Origin: Acidobacteriota bacterium
GTDB lineage: Bacteria > Acidobacteriota > Thermoanaerobaculia > Multivoradales > JBCCEF01
Length of the DNA: 64,000 nucleotides
Direction: 5' to 3'
Assembly: GCA_039030395.1 (NCBI GenBank)
Contig: JBCCEF010000002.1
Location: 372,001 to 436,000 of the forward strand
Part shown: positions 47,445-56,113 of the stretch, piece by piece
Layout of the letters: each line of letters begins with the position of its first letter
Numbering within the stretch: the first letter of the stretch is position 1
Translations under genes and position numbers: made by a program
The notes under the pieces: model-generated
What the model was told of the DNA's origin: nothing
What the model saw: only the letters and a program-made list of their open reading frames with translations
Database searches by the model: none

Positions 47445-50087
47445 CTAGCGGCTGACGTGGATGCTGGTGTGCCCGGAGACTCCCACTACGCCGTTGTCGT
47501 CCACGGCTCCGATCTGGAACATGTACATTCCCGGCTGCTTCGGGGTGAAGCGGAAGGTCTGGGGACCTCCGCCCTCGACGCTGGCGATCGGGTCGTAGGC
47601 CTTCGAGGCCACCAGGTTGAGACCGGTGACAAAGGCGTCATCCTGTTTGACGTAGAGCGACACGGTCCGCACTTCTCGGCCGAAGGCGGGCTCCGTATCG
47701 ACCTCGATCTCGACGGTCTCCCCGAGTCGCACGTGGGTGGCGACCCCGGGGCTCAAGATCACCGCATTGGGTGGGATGCTTTCGCTCACCAGCACCCGCG
47801 AGCGGGCCACCACCACTTCCCCGCTCTTGTCGATCTCGCGGGTGACGATGGTGTGCACGCCGGGCTCGTCGAAGACCAGGACTTCGTTGATCTCACCGGT
47901 CCGCTCGGTGACCTGCTTGCCGTCGACTTCGAGACGCAGCTTACCGCTCGGCCGGGCATCGAGATGCTGCCCGCGGACATCGACCCGGACGGGCTCTCCG
48001 ACGGAAAGGTGCTGGATCTTCTCTGCGACCTCGGCGGCGAGCAGCCGGCGTTCGGCGGGTACGAGCCGCATCCGCAGGCCGACGGGCTCGACGTGCCCGG
48101 TGTTCAGGTCCCGCTGGATCTTGGCGAAATCGAAGGTGAATCTCACCCCGCCGATCTCCGGCCGGCTATCGCTCCCGGGTTTGACCAGATGCTGTTCGAG
48201 ATCGAAGTGAAAGAGCTCCTTCTGTAGCTCTTCGGCTATGTCATCGCCGGTCAGGTCAACCGAGAACTCGGCGGTAAAGAACTCGTTCGGCTTTAGCGGG
48301 ACGGTAAGCCGGGGTTCCTGTCCGACGACTCGCAGAACGTCGGTGCCCTCGCGGTTCGGGGACACTCGCAGGTCTCGCAGATCGCGCTGGTCAATGCGGG
48401 ACAGGACATCGGCCGGCAGGATCAGGTCCAGGTCCGCGACCTGCGGCAGGTACGACCGCCGCTTTTCCGTGCGGTCGATGAGCAGCAGCTCGAAAACGGC
48501 ATCCTGTTTGAGGAAGTTGCGTACCGTGGTGCCGGAAGTCAGGCGCAGCGCCGCCGGATCGTCGAGGTCGTCGACAATGGTCAGGTTCTTCCAGGCGACG
48601 TTGTTGTTGTTGACGGTATTGGTTCCGACGCTGGTGCCTTCGGCCACGGTCATGCCGAAGGGAAAGGTGGTCGACGTTTCAATCCGCGCCAGCAGGCAGA
48701 AGTGCCCCGCCTGACCGGCGCAGTCGAAGTCATTGACGTTGGGCGGATACCAGGGGATCTCCAGGATCACCGACTCGTCCGGCTGCAGGACCGGGATGTT
48801 GAGGGGCGCGTCGTCGTAGATCGGCGGGTACACCACGGAGCTGTGCTTCGACGTCTTGCTGTAGGCGGCAGCGCCGGTCCAGGGGGGCATGCCGGTGTCG
48901 CCGTCCCACGGGCTCATGTCTGCGTTGATTCGGACATTCGACGAGTCCGAGCCGTACACCGCCACCGGATCGAGCCTTGCCGGCAGAGCACCTTCGCGCT
49001 GCCACTTCGCCCACAGCCGGTCCACATTGCCGTGCAGAAAGAAAAAGAACGGGTCGTGCACCGCGGTGTTCAGGAAGCTGATCTGTCCTCCCCCGGTGAA
49101 ACCGCCGATGTAGCCGTGGGCGCAGTCGTGGTTCGGCACTTGCTCAATGTCGTCCGCGAGGTTCGGATAGTTGCCGTTGCTCAGAATCGAAGTGTCGCTG
49201 TCGAATCCCGGGCAGAAGAAGCTGGTGGTACCCGCGACGTTGCGGGTCAGGGTCGGCGGCTGGAGGGGCGTCAACGGGTCGCCCACGGTACCGTTTGCCT
49301 CGCCCATGAAGCCGGTCAGGCCGGTGGTGAAAATGTTGTTGCCGGTGCGGGGGTCTTCCTGCCAGTCCCAGTACATCAGGGTGACCAGCGGGTTCGCCTC
49401 GCGCATTCGCTCCTCGTAGCGCGACAGCAGTTCGCGGTGCCACGGCAGGAACGCCGGGTTGCCGTGCTCGGGATTGCCCATGCCGGCGTGGATCGGGTTC
49501 TGCTTCTGCCAGTACTGAACGCCGTCGGAGTACTGGAACTGACTATCCGTGGCGATGTCGATGAGAGCGTCGCGGTAGGCGTCGCGCTCCGCGGAACTGG
49601 CGGCTTTGGCGTTGATGCGGGGCTTGGTGACCTCGATCCCCATCAGCCGATCCGCGCCGCAGGCAAACTGCACGTTGTCGACCCACTGCGCCGGCCAGGA
49701 GAGGCCCGTGCTGGCCTTCGACTGGTAGAGGCGCAGCCGCTCCGTCCCGAGGGACGGCTGGTCGCCGCGGTTGTGGATGCGGACGTAAACGTAGTTCGGT
49801 CGCCCGGTCTTGCTGTCCCGGTACTCGGGATTCTGGTGCCCGGCCGGTGTCCACGGTGGTGACGCCGTCGGGAAGGGGTAGGGGTCGTGGTTGGGGTCGG
49901 GCTCATGGCGCACCCAGATATCGGGGCTGAGGTAGATCGGCCCCGGGCCCGAGTATGGCTCCATGCCGTTGTCCGTCGGGGTGTCTCGGATGAAGAGATC
50001 CGACACCGCCAGGGCCTGGCCCGAGAAGAAGGTGGCGCCTATCGCGAAGCCGCAGATGACGCGGCGGAGAGTGGCTTTGAACCGCAT
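47445..50087 (-). CDS. Secreted tyrosinase-family copper protein
   Basis: An 880-residue exported protein (signal peptide VICGFAIGATFFSGQALA). The CuA half-site is in HAGMGNPEHGNPAFLPWHREL (about 200-220). The CuB site is in VPNHDCAHGYIGGF and DPFFFFLHGNVDRLWAKW (about 325-370). Both halves keep their His residues, so a type-3 dicopper oxidase of phenolic substrates is likely. About 450 C-terminal residues of beta-rich domains follow; the last (residues about 780-880) resembles an Ig-like or PKD-like fold ending in GHTSIHVSR. The location outside the cytoplasm suggests phenol oxidation or cross-linking. Confidence 0.85.
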   Translation of the reverse strand: MRFKATLRRVICGFAIGATFFSGQALAVSDLFIRDTPTDNGMEPYSGPGPIYLSPDIWVRHEPDPNHDPYPFPTASPPWTPAGHQNPEYRDSKTGRPNYVYVRIHNRGDQPSLGTERLRLYQSKASTGLSWPAQWVDNVQFACGADRLMGIEVTKPRINAKAASSAERDAYRDALIDIATDSQFQYSDGVQYWQKQNPIHAGMGNPEHGNPAFLPWHRELLSRYEERMREANPLVTLMYWDWQEDPRTGNNIFTTGLTGFMGEANGTVGDPLTPLQPPTLTRNVAGTTSFFCPGFDSDTSILSNGNYPNLADDIEQVPNHDCAHGYIGGFTGGGQISFLNTAVHDPFFFFLHGNVDRLWAKWQREGALPARLDPVAVYGSDSSNVRINADMSPWDGDTGMPPWTGAAAYSKTSKHSSVVYPPIYDDAPLNIPVLQPDESVILEIPWYPPNVNDFDCAGQAGHFCLLARIETSTTFPFGMTVAEGTSVGTNTVNNNNVAWKNLTIVDDLDDPAALRLTSGTTVRNFLKQDAVFELLLIDRTEKRRSYLPQVADLDLILPADVLSRIDQRDLRDLRVSPNREGTDVLRVVGQEPRLTVPLKPNEFFTAEFSVDLTGDDIAEELQKELFHFDLEQHLVKPGSDSRPEIGGVRFTFDFAKIQRDLNTGHVEPVGLRMRLVPAERRLLAAEVAEKIQHLSVGEPVRVDVRGQHLDARPSGKLRLEVDGKQVTERTGEINEVLVFDEPGVHTIVTREIDKSGEVVVARSRVLVSESIPPNAVILSPGVATHVRLGETVEIEVDTEPAFGREVRTVSLYVKQDDAFVTGLNLVASKAYDPIASVEGGGPQTFRFTPKQPGMYMFQIGAVDDNGVVGVSGHTSIHVSR

Positions 50088-50127
50088 ATCGAACTCCTCT
50101 CGCTGTATGCCGCGCCCTCGCGACGCG

Positions 50128-50153
50128 GCACAATGAAATTTAAAAAATTGTGC
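50128..50153. promoter_or_regulatory. Inverted repeat in the AT-rich leader of the tyrosinase gene
   Basis: GCACAAT (50128-50134) and ATTGTGC (50147-50153) flank a 12-bp AT-rich spacer, within the only strongly AT-rich stretch nearby (50131-50185) and 41 bp upstream of the start codon. It could be an operator or a 5' UTR hairpin. Confidence 0.45.
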
Positions 50154-50213
50154 TTAATTCAATATTAGTACAATTATTACTCAGCTAGGGGGGAAGGTCG
50201 GGGATTGGATCGG

Positions 50214-52691
50214 TTACAGCAGGTGCAGGGGATCTACATCGACGGCGAGGTCCACTGCTGGGGCATCTTCCAGCGCGGTTTTCAGCACCTCTCGGAGCAG
50301 CCGTCCGTTCGCGCCCCGCAGCAGGAGCTGGAAGCGCCAGCGATCCTTCAGCCGCTCGAGGGGTGCCGGGGCCGGGCCGGTCATGCGGAAGGTGCGGGAG
50401 CGGGAGTCGGCGATCACCCGCTCCGCGATCCGGCGCAGAGCGCCTTCGGCACGGCCGCGGTCGCGGTCTTTCGACAGCACCTGGATCATGCGGGTGAAGG
50501 GCGGATAGTGGAACTCCCGCCGGAAACGCATTTCCTCTCGGGCGAAGGCCGCGTCGTCGTGCTCGAGGGCGGCGCGGATGGCGTAGTGCTCCGGATGGAA
50601 GGTCTGGATCACCACCCGCCCCGGCCGCTCGCCGCGGCCGGCGCGGCCGGCGAGCTGCACCAGCAGGTTGTAGGTCTTCTCCACCGCCCGAAAGTCCGGA
50701 AAGCTGAGGTAAGTATCCGCCGACAGCACCACCGCCAGGCCGACGTTCGGGAAATGGTGGCCCTTGGAGATCATCTGGGTGCCGATCAGCACCCGAGCCT
50801 CGCCGCGGGCGAAGCGCTCCAGCACCGCCGCCGCGCCTCCCGGCCGCCGGGCAGAGTCGCGATCCAGCACTCCCACCGGCTGGTCCGGGAAGATTCTCTT
50901 GAAGTCCTCCTCCACCCGCTCGGTGCCGGCGCCGATCGGCTCCAGGGCCTCTTCGTCGCACTCCGGGCAACGCTCCGGCGCGCGCTGGCGGCCGCCGCAG
51001 TAGTGGCACTGGAGAGATCCTTCGCGGCGGTGGAAGGTGCGCGGCAAGCCGCACTGTTCGCAGCGCAGGTCCTCGCCGCAGGCGCGGCACAGCAGCATCG
51101 GCGAGTAGCCCCGGCGATTGCGCAGCAGCACCACCTGTTCGCCGGCGGTGAAGGACGCCTCCAATTCCGCCAACAGGCGGTCCGAAAAGACGATCTCGCC
51201 GGGTTTGCGGCGCGAACCGGGACCGTTCCTCGCCTCCTTGCGCAGGTCCACCAGGATGCCCCGCGGCAGAGTACCTTGCCCCGCCCGGGCGGTCAGCTCC
51301 ACCCGCCGGGCCTTCCCCACCTCGGCGTTGTAGCGACTTTCCATGCTCGGCGTGGCGGAGGCAAGAACCGCCGCCGCGCCGGCGCGCCGGGCGCGCACCA
51401 GGGCGAGGTCGCGGCCGTGGTAGCGCGGCACGGAGTCCTGCTTGTAGGCCGGGTCTTGCTCCTCGTCGATCACCACCAGGCCAAGGCCAGCGAGGGGCGC
51501 GAAGAGAGCCGAGCGCGGGCCGAGGACCACCCGAGCGCGGCCGTCGCGGATGCGCTCCCACTCCTGGTGACGTTCCGACGAGCCGAGGTTCGAGTGGAGG
51601 ATCGCCAGACGCTCGCCGTAGCGCTCGCGCACCGTCTGGCCGAGGGCCGGTACCAGAGCGATCTCCGGCACCAGCAACAGCACCGACCGGCCCTGTTCCA
51701 GCACCGCATCCGCCGCCCGTAGGTAGACCTCCGTCTTGCCGGAACCGGTCATGCCGGCAAGGAGAAACGGCGAGTAGGTCCGCGACTCCACCGCCGCCAC
51801 CAAGGCGTCGGCGGCTTGCCGCTGGTCCGGTCGTAGGACGATCGTCGGCCGCTCCGAGGCGCCTTCTAGGAAATGCCGCTCCAGGTCCATGCGGTCCACC
51901 TGGGTGAACTTGCGCAGGATGCCGAGCTTGACCAGCCGCCGCACCACTCCGGCGCGGCAGCCGACGGCGGTGGTGACCTCCTCCACCGTTGCCGGGCGAC
52001 CGATGGTGGCGAGGTGTTCGATCACCGCTTGGCCGGGCTTCGAGGCGCCGGCCGCCGCGAGCTGTTCGGCGAGATCCCCCGGCGGCAACTCCACGGCGGA
52101 GACATAGCGGGTGCTGCCGGCGGCCCGGCGCTCCTCCAGGCCCACTCGGCCTTGATCCCGCAACCGTTCGAGGAGGGCCGCCAGATTCGAAACCGGGGCC
52201 CGGGCGCGCAATTCCGAAAAGGCAATCCTCCCGACCTCCCGCAGGGCCTCGATCACCCGCCGTTCGTCGTCGTCCTTTGGCGCGCTTAGGGCGCCGCCGT
52301 CGGTCAACCACACCCGGCGGTTGCCCCACGGCGGCAGGTCCCCCACCACCATCGACCGCACCACCTCGCCGATCGGCTCCAGATAGTAGCCGGCGATGAA
52401 CGTGGCGAGATCGAGCAATTCGGTGGTCAGCACCGGTTCGCGATCGAGCACCTGTGCGATGTCCCGCAGGCGCACCCCGGCCGGACCCTTCTCCGGCAGG
52501 CGGAGCACTACGCCCCGCAAGTTCCGTCGGCCGAGGGGCACCTTCACCCGCATGCCCGGGCGCAGCCAGCCCCGGGCGTCTTGCGGCACGGAATAGGTCA
52601 GCGCTGAAGGCACCGGTGCCATCACCGCGACCTCGGCAAAAGAGGCGGGAGCGCCGGAGTGGGCGCTCAAGGGATCGTCGGAGGGGGGCAT
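50214..52691 (-). CDS. priA: Primosomal replication restart helicase PriA
   Basis: An 825-residue PriA. The N-terminal 3'-DNA-binding domain starts near PVPSALTYSVPQ. Helicase motifs are LLAGMTGSGKTEVYLRAAD (Walker A), VVIDEEQDPAYKQ (DEEQ rather than DEEH) and ASATPSMES. Zinc-binding clusters are CRACGEDLRCEQC and CHYCGG...CPEC (about 540-585). The C-terminal motif is GTQMISKGHHFPNVGLAVV. It restarts stalled forks. The small zinc-ribbon gene lies 1 bp upstream. Confidence 0.95.
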   Translation of the reverse strand: MPPSDDPLSAHSGAPASFAEVAVMAPVPSALTYSVPQDARGWLRPGMRVKVPLGRRNLRGVVLRLPEKGPAGVRLRDIAQVLDREPVLTTELLDLATFIAGYYLEPIGEVVRSMVVGDLPPWGNRRVWLTDGGALSAPKDDDERRVIEALREVGRIAFSELRARAPVSNLAALLERLRDQGRVGLEERRAAGSTRYVSAVELPPGDLAEQLAAAGASKPGQAVIEHLATIGRPATVEEVTTAVGCRAGVVRRLVKLGILRKFTQVDRMDLERHFLEGASERPTIVLRPDQRQAADALVAAVESRTYSPFLLAGMTGSGKTEVYLRAADAVLEQGRSVLLLVPEIALVPALGQTVRERYGERLAILHSNLGSSERHQEWERIRDGRARVVLGPRSALFAPLAGLGLVVIDEEQDPAYKQDSVPRYHGRDLALVRARRAGAAAVLASATPSMESRYNAEVGKARRVELTARAGQGTLPRGILVDLRKEARNGPGSRRKPGEIVFSDRLLAELEASFTAGEQVVLLRNRRGYSPMLLCRACGEDLRCEQCGLPRTFHRREGSLQCHYCGGRQRAPERCPECDEEALEPIGAGTERVEEDFKRIFPDQPVGVLDRDSARRPGGAAAVLERFARGEARVLIGTQMISKGHHFPNVGLAVVLSADTYLSFPDFRAVEKTYNLLVQLAGRAGRGERPGRVVIQTFHPEHYAIRAALEHDDAAFAREEMRFRREFHYPPFTRMIQVLSKDRDRGRAEGALRRIAERVIADSRSRTFRMTGPAPAPLERLKDRWRFQLLLRGANGRLLREVLKTALEDAPAVDLAVDVDPLHLL

Positions 52692-52692
52692 C

Positions 52693-52947
52693 TCAATGCC
52701 CGGTGGAGCCGGCGCCGCAGTCCTGAGAGCAGTAGACCCGCCCCCCCTGGCGCACCATCCGGCCGGCGGGAATTCGCACGCCGCACCGGTTGCAGGCGAC
52801 GAGCTGGTCGCTGACCTCCGTGAAGGGGCCCGGCGATGCGCCGTCGCGCGGCATGCGGTGACGCTGGGAGGTGTCCAGGGCCAAACTGCGCAGCCCGCGC
52901 CACACCAGGTAGAGCAGCAATGCGAGAAAGAGGAATCGGAGCAGCAT
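52693..52947 (-). CDS. Small membrane-anchored zinc-ribbon protein (PP0621-like)
   Basis: An 84-residue protein. One N-terminal membrane helix (LLRFLFLALLLYLVW) is followed by a C-terminal ribbon CNRCGVRIPAGRMVRQGGRVYCSQDC with four Cys in C-x2-C...C-x3-C spacing. It resembles the PP0621 family of unknown function. It ends one base before priA, so the two are cotranscribed. Confidence 0.75.
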   Translation of the reverse strand: MLLRFLFLALLLYLVWRGLRSLALDTSQRHRMPRDGASPGPFTEVSDQLVACNRCGVRIPAGRMVRQGGRVYCSQDCGAGSTGH

Positions 52948-52985
52948 CGGCTAACCGGTGGAGAAAACGACACCCATGGCGTGGG

Positions 52986-53594
52986 TCAGCTCGCCGTTTT
53001 GCGTTCTTCGATGCCCGTGGCCAGCCGCTCGACTTCCGGGCTGTCCGGGCGCAGGGTGCGGAGCCGATCCATCATCTCCTCGGCGTCGTCCCAGCGAGCC
53101 ATGCCGAAGGCCAGCACCACGGTGCGGTTGAAGAGCGACTCCCAGTGATCCGGCGATAGCTCCTGGGCGCGATCGAAGCGCGCCAGGGACTCCTCGAAGC
53201 GCCCCTGGTTATAAAGGGTGACCCCCAACTCCGTCAGCACGTCCGGATCGTCCGGCCGCAGCTGCAGGTAGCGGACATAGCCCTGCTCGGCGAAGTCCCA
53301 GGCCTGGGCGTCGAAGTAGAGGTTGGAGAGTTCGTGCACCGCGTCGGCGTCGTCGGGGTTGGCACGCAGGCGCTCTTCGAGGCGGCGAACCTGCGCCATG
53401 AAGGGACCCTCCACCGGTTGGCCGTCGGGGGCGCCTCCGGCCTGCCCACCCGCCTGGGCCGACACCGCGGCCTCCATCGGAATGCGCGCCGGCTGGCGCT
53501 CGGCGATGGACTCGAAGAGGAAATAGGCGGCGACGAAACCGATCAGAACGCCGGCGAGCAGGGAGAGGGCGCTCTCGCGATGGAAAATGTTCAC
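52986..53594 (-). CDS. Membrane-anchored TPR protein
   Basis: A 202-residue protein with one N-terminal helix (LSLLAGVLIGFVAAYFLF) and about three TPR units (NPDDADAVHELSNLYFDAQAWDFAEQGY, DPDVLTELGVTLYNQGRFEESL, HWESLFNRTVVLAFGMARWDDAEEMM). A CcmI/NrfG-like role is possible but no cytochrome genes are nearby. It overlaps the upstream gene by 4 bp, linking it to the carD-side transcript. Confidence 0.8.
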   Translation of the reverse strand: MNIFHRESALSLLAGVLIGFVAAYFLFESIAERQPARIPMEAAVSAQAGGQAGGAPDGQPVEGPFMAQVRRLEERLRANPDDADAVHELSNLYFDAQAWDFAEQGYVRYLQLRPDDPDVLTELGVTLYNQGRFEESLARFDRAQELSPDHWESLFNRTVVLAFGMARWDDAEEMMDRLRTLRPDSPEVERLATGIEERKTAS

Positions 53595-54391
53595 GGTGTC
53601 GAATCCTCAAGCGTTTCTTCGATCGGCCGGGCCGCTGTCCAGGTGCCGCCGCCGGGACCGCCGTCGCTCAGGATGGTCGGCTGCCAGGTGCCCTCCAGCG
53701 AATCGCCGGAGTTGGACATTTCGGCCTGGAAGATTCTGTCGAATCCGCGCACGCTGTCAACCCGCTCCAGCCGCAGCTTGCGATCGACGAAGGTGCCCTC
53801 CAGGGAGCCGGAGGTGCCGTTGCCGAAGGTGTAGGTGCCGGTGATCTCGGTGCCCCGCTGGCGCAGCAGGAAGGTGCCGTTGAGGGTAGCCCCCTGGTCC
53901 GATGGCGAGCCCGATCGCATGGTCACCCGCCAGCGGCCCTGGAGCGGCAGGTTTTCGCGCACCCGCTCTGCTCCCCGCTCCACCTGGTCCTGCAGGCGTT
54001 CGATTCGGCGCAGCCGTTCGTCGATCCGCCACCATAGACGGTCGAGGGTGTCCGTCGCCACTCCCAGCTCGTTGCGCGCCGTATCCACCGCCTCGCGCAG
54101 GGCCGGCAGGGTGTCCAACTGGATGGAGTCTGCCCCCAGTGCCGCCACCAGGCGCCGCTCCCGTGAGTCCGTCGCCGACCGGGCGGCGGCGACGTCCCGC
54201 TGGGCCTGGGCAAACTCCGTCAGATCCTCCGCTAGCAGCTCGTTCTCCAGCCGCAGCAGGCTGGCATCCATCGCCCGAACCTGGGCGACAGCGGGTACCG
54301 CCAAGGGCAGCAGGATCAGCAGGGCGAAGGCACGAAAAAAAGGCCGCCCGCAGCAGCGAGCGGCCTTCTCTCCGGATGTGGTGCGCACCAC
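53591..54391 (-). CDS. Secreted protein with coiled-coil and lipocalin-like C-terminal domain
   Basis: About 266 residues. A signal peptide (FFRAFALLILLPLAVPAVAQ) is followed by a heptad-rich helix (about 45-150) and a C-terminal beta domain. That domain includes LQGRWRVTMRSGSPSDQGATLNG, TEITGTYTFGNGTSGSLEG and DSLEGTWQPTILSDGGPG. Function is unknown. The frame has no ATG before the signal peptide; GTG at 54391 or 54388, 6-9 bp after carD, is the likely start. Its first codons contain the carD terminator hairpin, so only read-through transcripts would express it. Confidence 0.6.
   Translation of the reverse strand: MVRTTSGEKAARCCGRPFFRAFALLILLPLAVPAVAQVRAMDASLLRLENELLAEDLTEFAQAQRDVAAARSATDSRERRLVAALGADSIQLDTLPALREAVDTARNELGVATDTLDRLWWRIDERLRRIERLQDQVERGAERVRENLPLQGRWRVTMRSGSPSDQGATLNGTFLLRQRGTEITGTYTFGNGTSGSLEGTFVDRKLRLERVDSVRGFDRIFQAEMSNSGDSLEGTWQPTILSDGGPGGGTWTAARPIEETLEDSTP
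54335..54367 (-). terminator. Intrinsic terminator after carD, inside the next gene's 5' end
   Basis: On the minus strand AAGGCCGC and GCGGCCTT form a GC-rich stem followed by seven T, 30-60 bp after the carD stop. It lies within codons about 9-19 of the downstream signal-peptide protein and may act as an attenuator for it. Confidence 0.8.
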
Positions 54392-54396
54392 GGTCG

Positions 54397-54933
54397 TCAG
54401 CTCGCCTTTTTGGCTTCGGCCTTGGCTTCGGCCCGTTCGCGCTTCTCCAGGCTGGTGGTCAACGCGTCTTCGACCTGCTCCTCGGCCCGGCGCTCGGCGA
54501 TGTCGCGCACGTGGGCGACCTCGCTGACGATGAAGTACTTGGCCCGCTCGAACATCTTCTTCTCGCGAAAGGACAGGCTTTTGCGCTGGCTCACCAGGCG
54601 CAGGTTTTTGAGCACCTCTGCCACCTCCGTGAGATGGCCGGTCTTCATTTTGTCCAGGTTCTGCTTGTACCGCCCCTTCCAGTCCTTGTAGGTGTCGATA
54701 TCGCCGTCCTCGAGAATCCCCAGGAGCTTGTCGATCTCCTCGACGGAGCACAGGGGCCGCAGCCCCACCAGCTCCAGATTCTCCTCCGGCACCATCACCT
54801 TCGAGTTATTGGAAAGGAGACGCAGGAAGTAGTAGGTCTGTTCCTGCCCGTCGATGACGCTGGGCTCGATCTTCTCCACCACCCCCACGCCGTGATTCGG
54901 GTAGACCACTTTCTGTCCGGGCTTGAATTCCAC
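54397..54933 (-). CDS. CarD-family transcriptional regulator
   Basis: A 178-residue CarD/CdnL-like RNA polymerase-binding protein. It begins VEFKPGQKVVYPNHGVGVVEKIE, typical of the RNAP-interacting Tudor-like domain. A helical C-terminal half follows (LLGILEDGDIDTYKDWKGRYKQN, KKMFERAKYFIVSEVAHV). It stabilises open complexes, often at rRNA and tRNA promoters. A consensus promoter sits at 55050-55078. An in-frame GTG at 55032 would be only about 11 bases from the predicted transcript start and lacks a ribosome site, so the GTG at 54933 (after GAGGGGAG) is preferred, with a leader of about 110 nt. Confidence 0.9.
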   Translation of the reverse strand: MEFKPGQKVVYPNHGVGVVEKIEPSVIDGQEQTYYFLRLLSNNSKVMVPEENLELVGLRPLCSVEEIDKLLGILEDGDIDTYKDWKGRYKQNLDKMKTGHLTEVAEVLKNLRLVSQRKSLSFREKKMFERAKYFIVSEVAHVRDIAERRAEEQVEDALTTSLEKRERAEAKAEAKKAS

Positions 54934-55049
54934 GTTTCCCTGACTCCCCTCTTGCGCTTCAACTGTATTTTGGCGCAGCTTAAGTATCGGTAGGCTCGGT
55001 AAGTCCTCAAGTACGGTAAGCTCCTGAGACACTTACACTTAGTGGGGAA

Positions 55050-55078
55050 ACTATACGCCATTTTGGCCGATTTGTCAA
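55050..55078 (-). promoter_or_regulatory. Consensus promoter of carD
   Basis: On the minus strand TTGACA (55073-55078), a 17-bp spacer and TATAGT (55050-55055) match a strong housekeeping promoter directed at carD. It is back to back with the tRNA-Leu promoter 20 bp away. Confidence 0.85.
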
Positions 55079-55097
55079 CCTCCCGGAGGCGCCCTTC

Positions 55098-55126
55098 TTG
55101 ACACCGCCCGTGCCCGCGCCTATGCT
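55098..55126 (+). promoter_or_regulatory. Consensus promoter of tRNA-Leu
   Basis: TTGACA (55098-55103), a 17-bp spacer and TATGCT (55121-55126), ending 23 bp before the mature tRNA. A GC-rich CTGCGG follows the -10 box, as at stringently controlled promoters. Confidence 0.85.
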
Positions 55127-55149
55127 GCGGAGTCCTTCCGTTGTCCATT

Positions 55150-55236
55150 GCCGGAGTGGCGGAATTGGTAGACGCAGGGGACTCAAAATCCCCCGCCCGC
55201 GAGGGTGTGCCGGTTCGAGTCCGGCCTCCGGTACCA
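55150..55236 (+). tRNA. tRNA-Leu (anticodon CAA)
   Basis: An 87-nt class II tRNA. The acceptor stem GCCGGAG pairs with CTCCGGT, followed by encoded ACCA. The anticodon stem GGGGA/TCCCC encloses loop CTCAAAA with anticodon CAA. A variable arm is present (GCCCGCGAGGGTG), and the T arm GCCGGTTCGAGTCCGGC is normal. It has its own consensus promoter upstream. Confidence 0.97.
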
Positions 55237-55536
55237 CGCCCAATGACGATGTGAGCTGCTGCAAGCGCATCCGGCCTCCCTGAGTAGGCCATCAGGTGCA
55301 GGATTCGGCCGCTTGTATTCGGTTCTCGCGGCTGCTTCGTACCTCGATTCTTGTCCTGCAGGTTCGACCATCACGGACGCTCTCTTCAGCTTCGCCATCC
55401 GCAACACTGCCCACCTACGTCCTAGCGGGCGCCCCCCCTGCGGGAGGGAGTGTGACAGGAGCAAGGCGAAGGAACGGATTCGGGCAGTTAGAGTAAGGTG
55501 ACAGTCAGACCTTCCACTCCAGAGGCAGGAGACAGA
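55237..55536. other. Intergenic region after tRNA-Leu
   Basis: 300 bp with no supportable gene. A GGGCGCCCCCCCTGCGGGAGGG stretch lies around 55427-55450. A ribosome binding site (AGGCAGGAG) precedes the next gene's ATG. Short open frames have no recognisable features. Confidence 0.45.
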
Positions 55537-56034
55537 ATGGACATCTTTCACATCGCTCTAACCCTAGCCACGTTTCTGTGCTCTTTGGTGGCGGGATTCC
55601 TTTTCGCCTTTGCGGTGGTCGTCATGCCGGGGACCGGCGAGCTGAACGACCGCGAGTTCTTGGCTGCCTTCCAGTCGATGGATCGGGTGATTCAGAACAG
55701 CCAGCCGGTCTTCATGCTGGTCTGGGTGGGCTCCGTCGTCGCTCTCGTGGCGTCCGGCGTCGCCGGCTTTCGACGGCTGATCGGACCTGAACTGGTCCTT
55801 CTCCTGGCCGCGCTGGTCGCCTATCTCGTCGGCGTGCAGCTCCCGACTCTGGCGGTGAATGTGCCCTTGAACAACCAGTTGCAGACCTTGAACCTTTCCA
55901 TCCTCGACGAGCCGGCCCTGGTGGACGCCAGAAACGACTTCGAACCACGCTGGAATCGGTGGAACATCGTCCGGACCGTCTTCGCCTCCTTGACCGCGGT
56001 GATGCTGATTCTTCTGGTGCTGCACCTCCGATGA
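55537..56034 (+). CDS. DUF1772-like (anthrone oxygenase family) membrane protein
   Basis: A 165-residue protein with four membrane helices (IALTLATFLCSLVAGFLFAF, VFMLVWVGSVVALVASGVAG, ELVLLLAALVAYLVGV, IVRTVFASLTAVMLILLVL). DUF1772 hallmarks are VVVMPGTGELNDREFLAAFQSMDR and the late NDFEPRWNRWNIVRTVF. Some family members are annotated anthrone oxygenases; catalysis here is not shown. It is monocistronic, from ATG 55537 after a good ribosome site. Confidence 0.85.
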   Translation: MDIFHIALTLATFLCSLVAGFLFAFAVVVMPGTGELNDREFLAAFQSMDRVIQNSQPVFMLVWVGSVVALVASGVAGFRRLIGPELVLLLAALVAYLVGVQLPTLAVNVPLNNQLQTLNLSILDEPALVDARNDFEPRWNRWNIVRTVFASLTAVMLILLVLHLR

Positions 56035-56077
56035 GGCGGAGTCGAGGTACGCGTCGTGATGAGACCTATTCCTCACC

Positions 56078-56106
56078 TTGACACACTACATCTACACTTA
56101 TACGAT
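56078..56106 (+). promoter_or_regulatory. Consensus promoter of the metY operon
   Basis: TTGACA (56078-56083), a 17-bp spacer and TACGAT (56101-56106). The predicted transcription start (56112-56114) coincides with the ATG of a short Cys/Met-rich frame. The resulting leader before metY would be about 270 nt. Confidence 0.8.
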
Positions 56107-56113
56107 TTCGCGC

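Noticed and set aside
46458-48227. Very long plus-strand open frame (589 codons) opposite accA and the tyrosinase gene
   Set aside because: It is antisense to two well-recognised genes, has low-complexity composition typical of GC-rich shadow frames, and shows no family motif.
50155-50185. Promoter of the tyrosinase gene in the AT-rich stretch
   Set aside because: Several TTG-like and AT-rich hexamers fit poorly spaced -35/-10 pairs; none is good enough to annotate.
55237-55536. Degenerate gene or second tRNA after tRNA-Leu
   Set aside because: No cloverleaf, no conserved protein motif and no ribosome site other than that of the DUF1772 gene was found.
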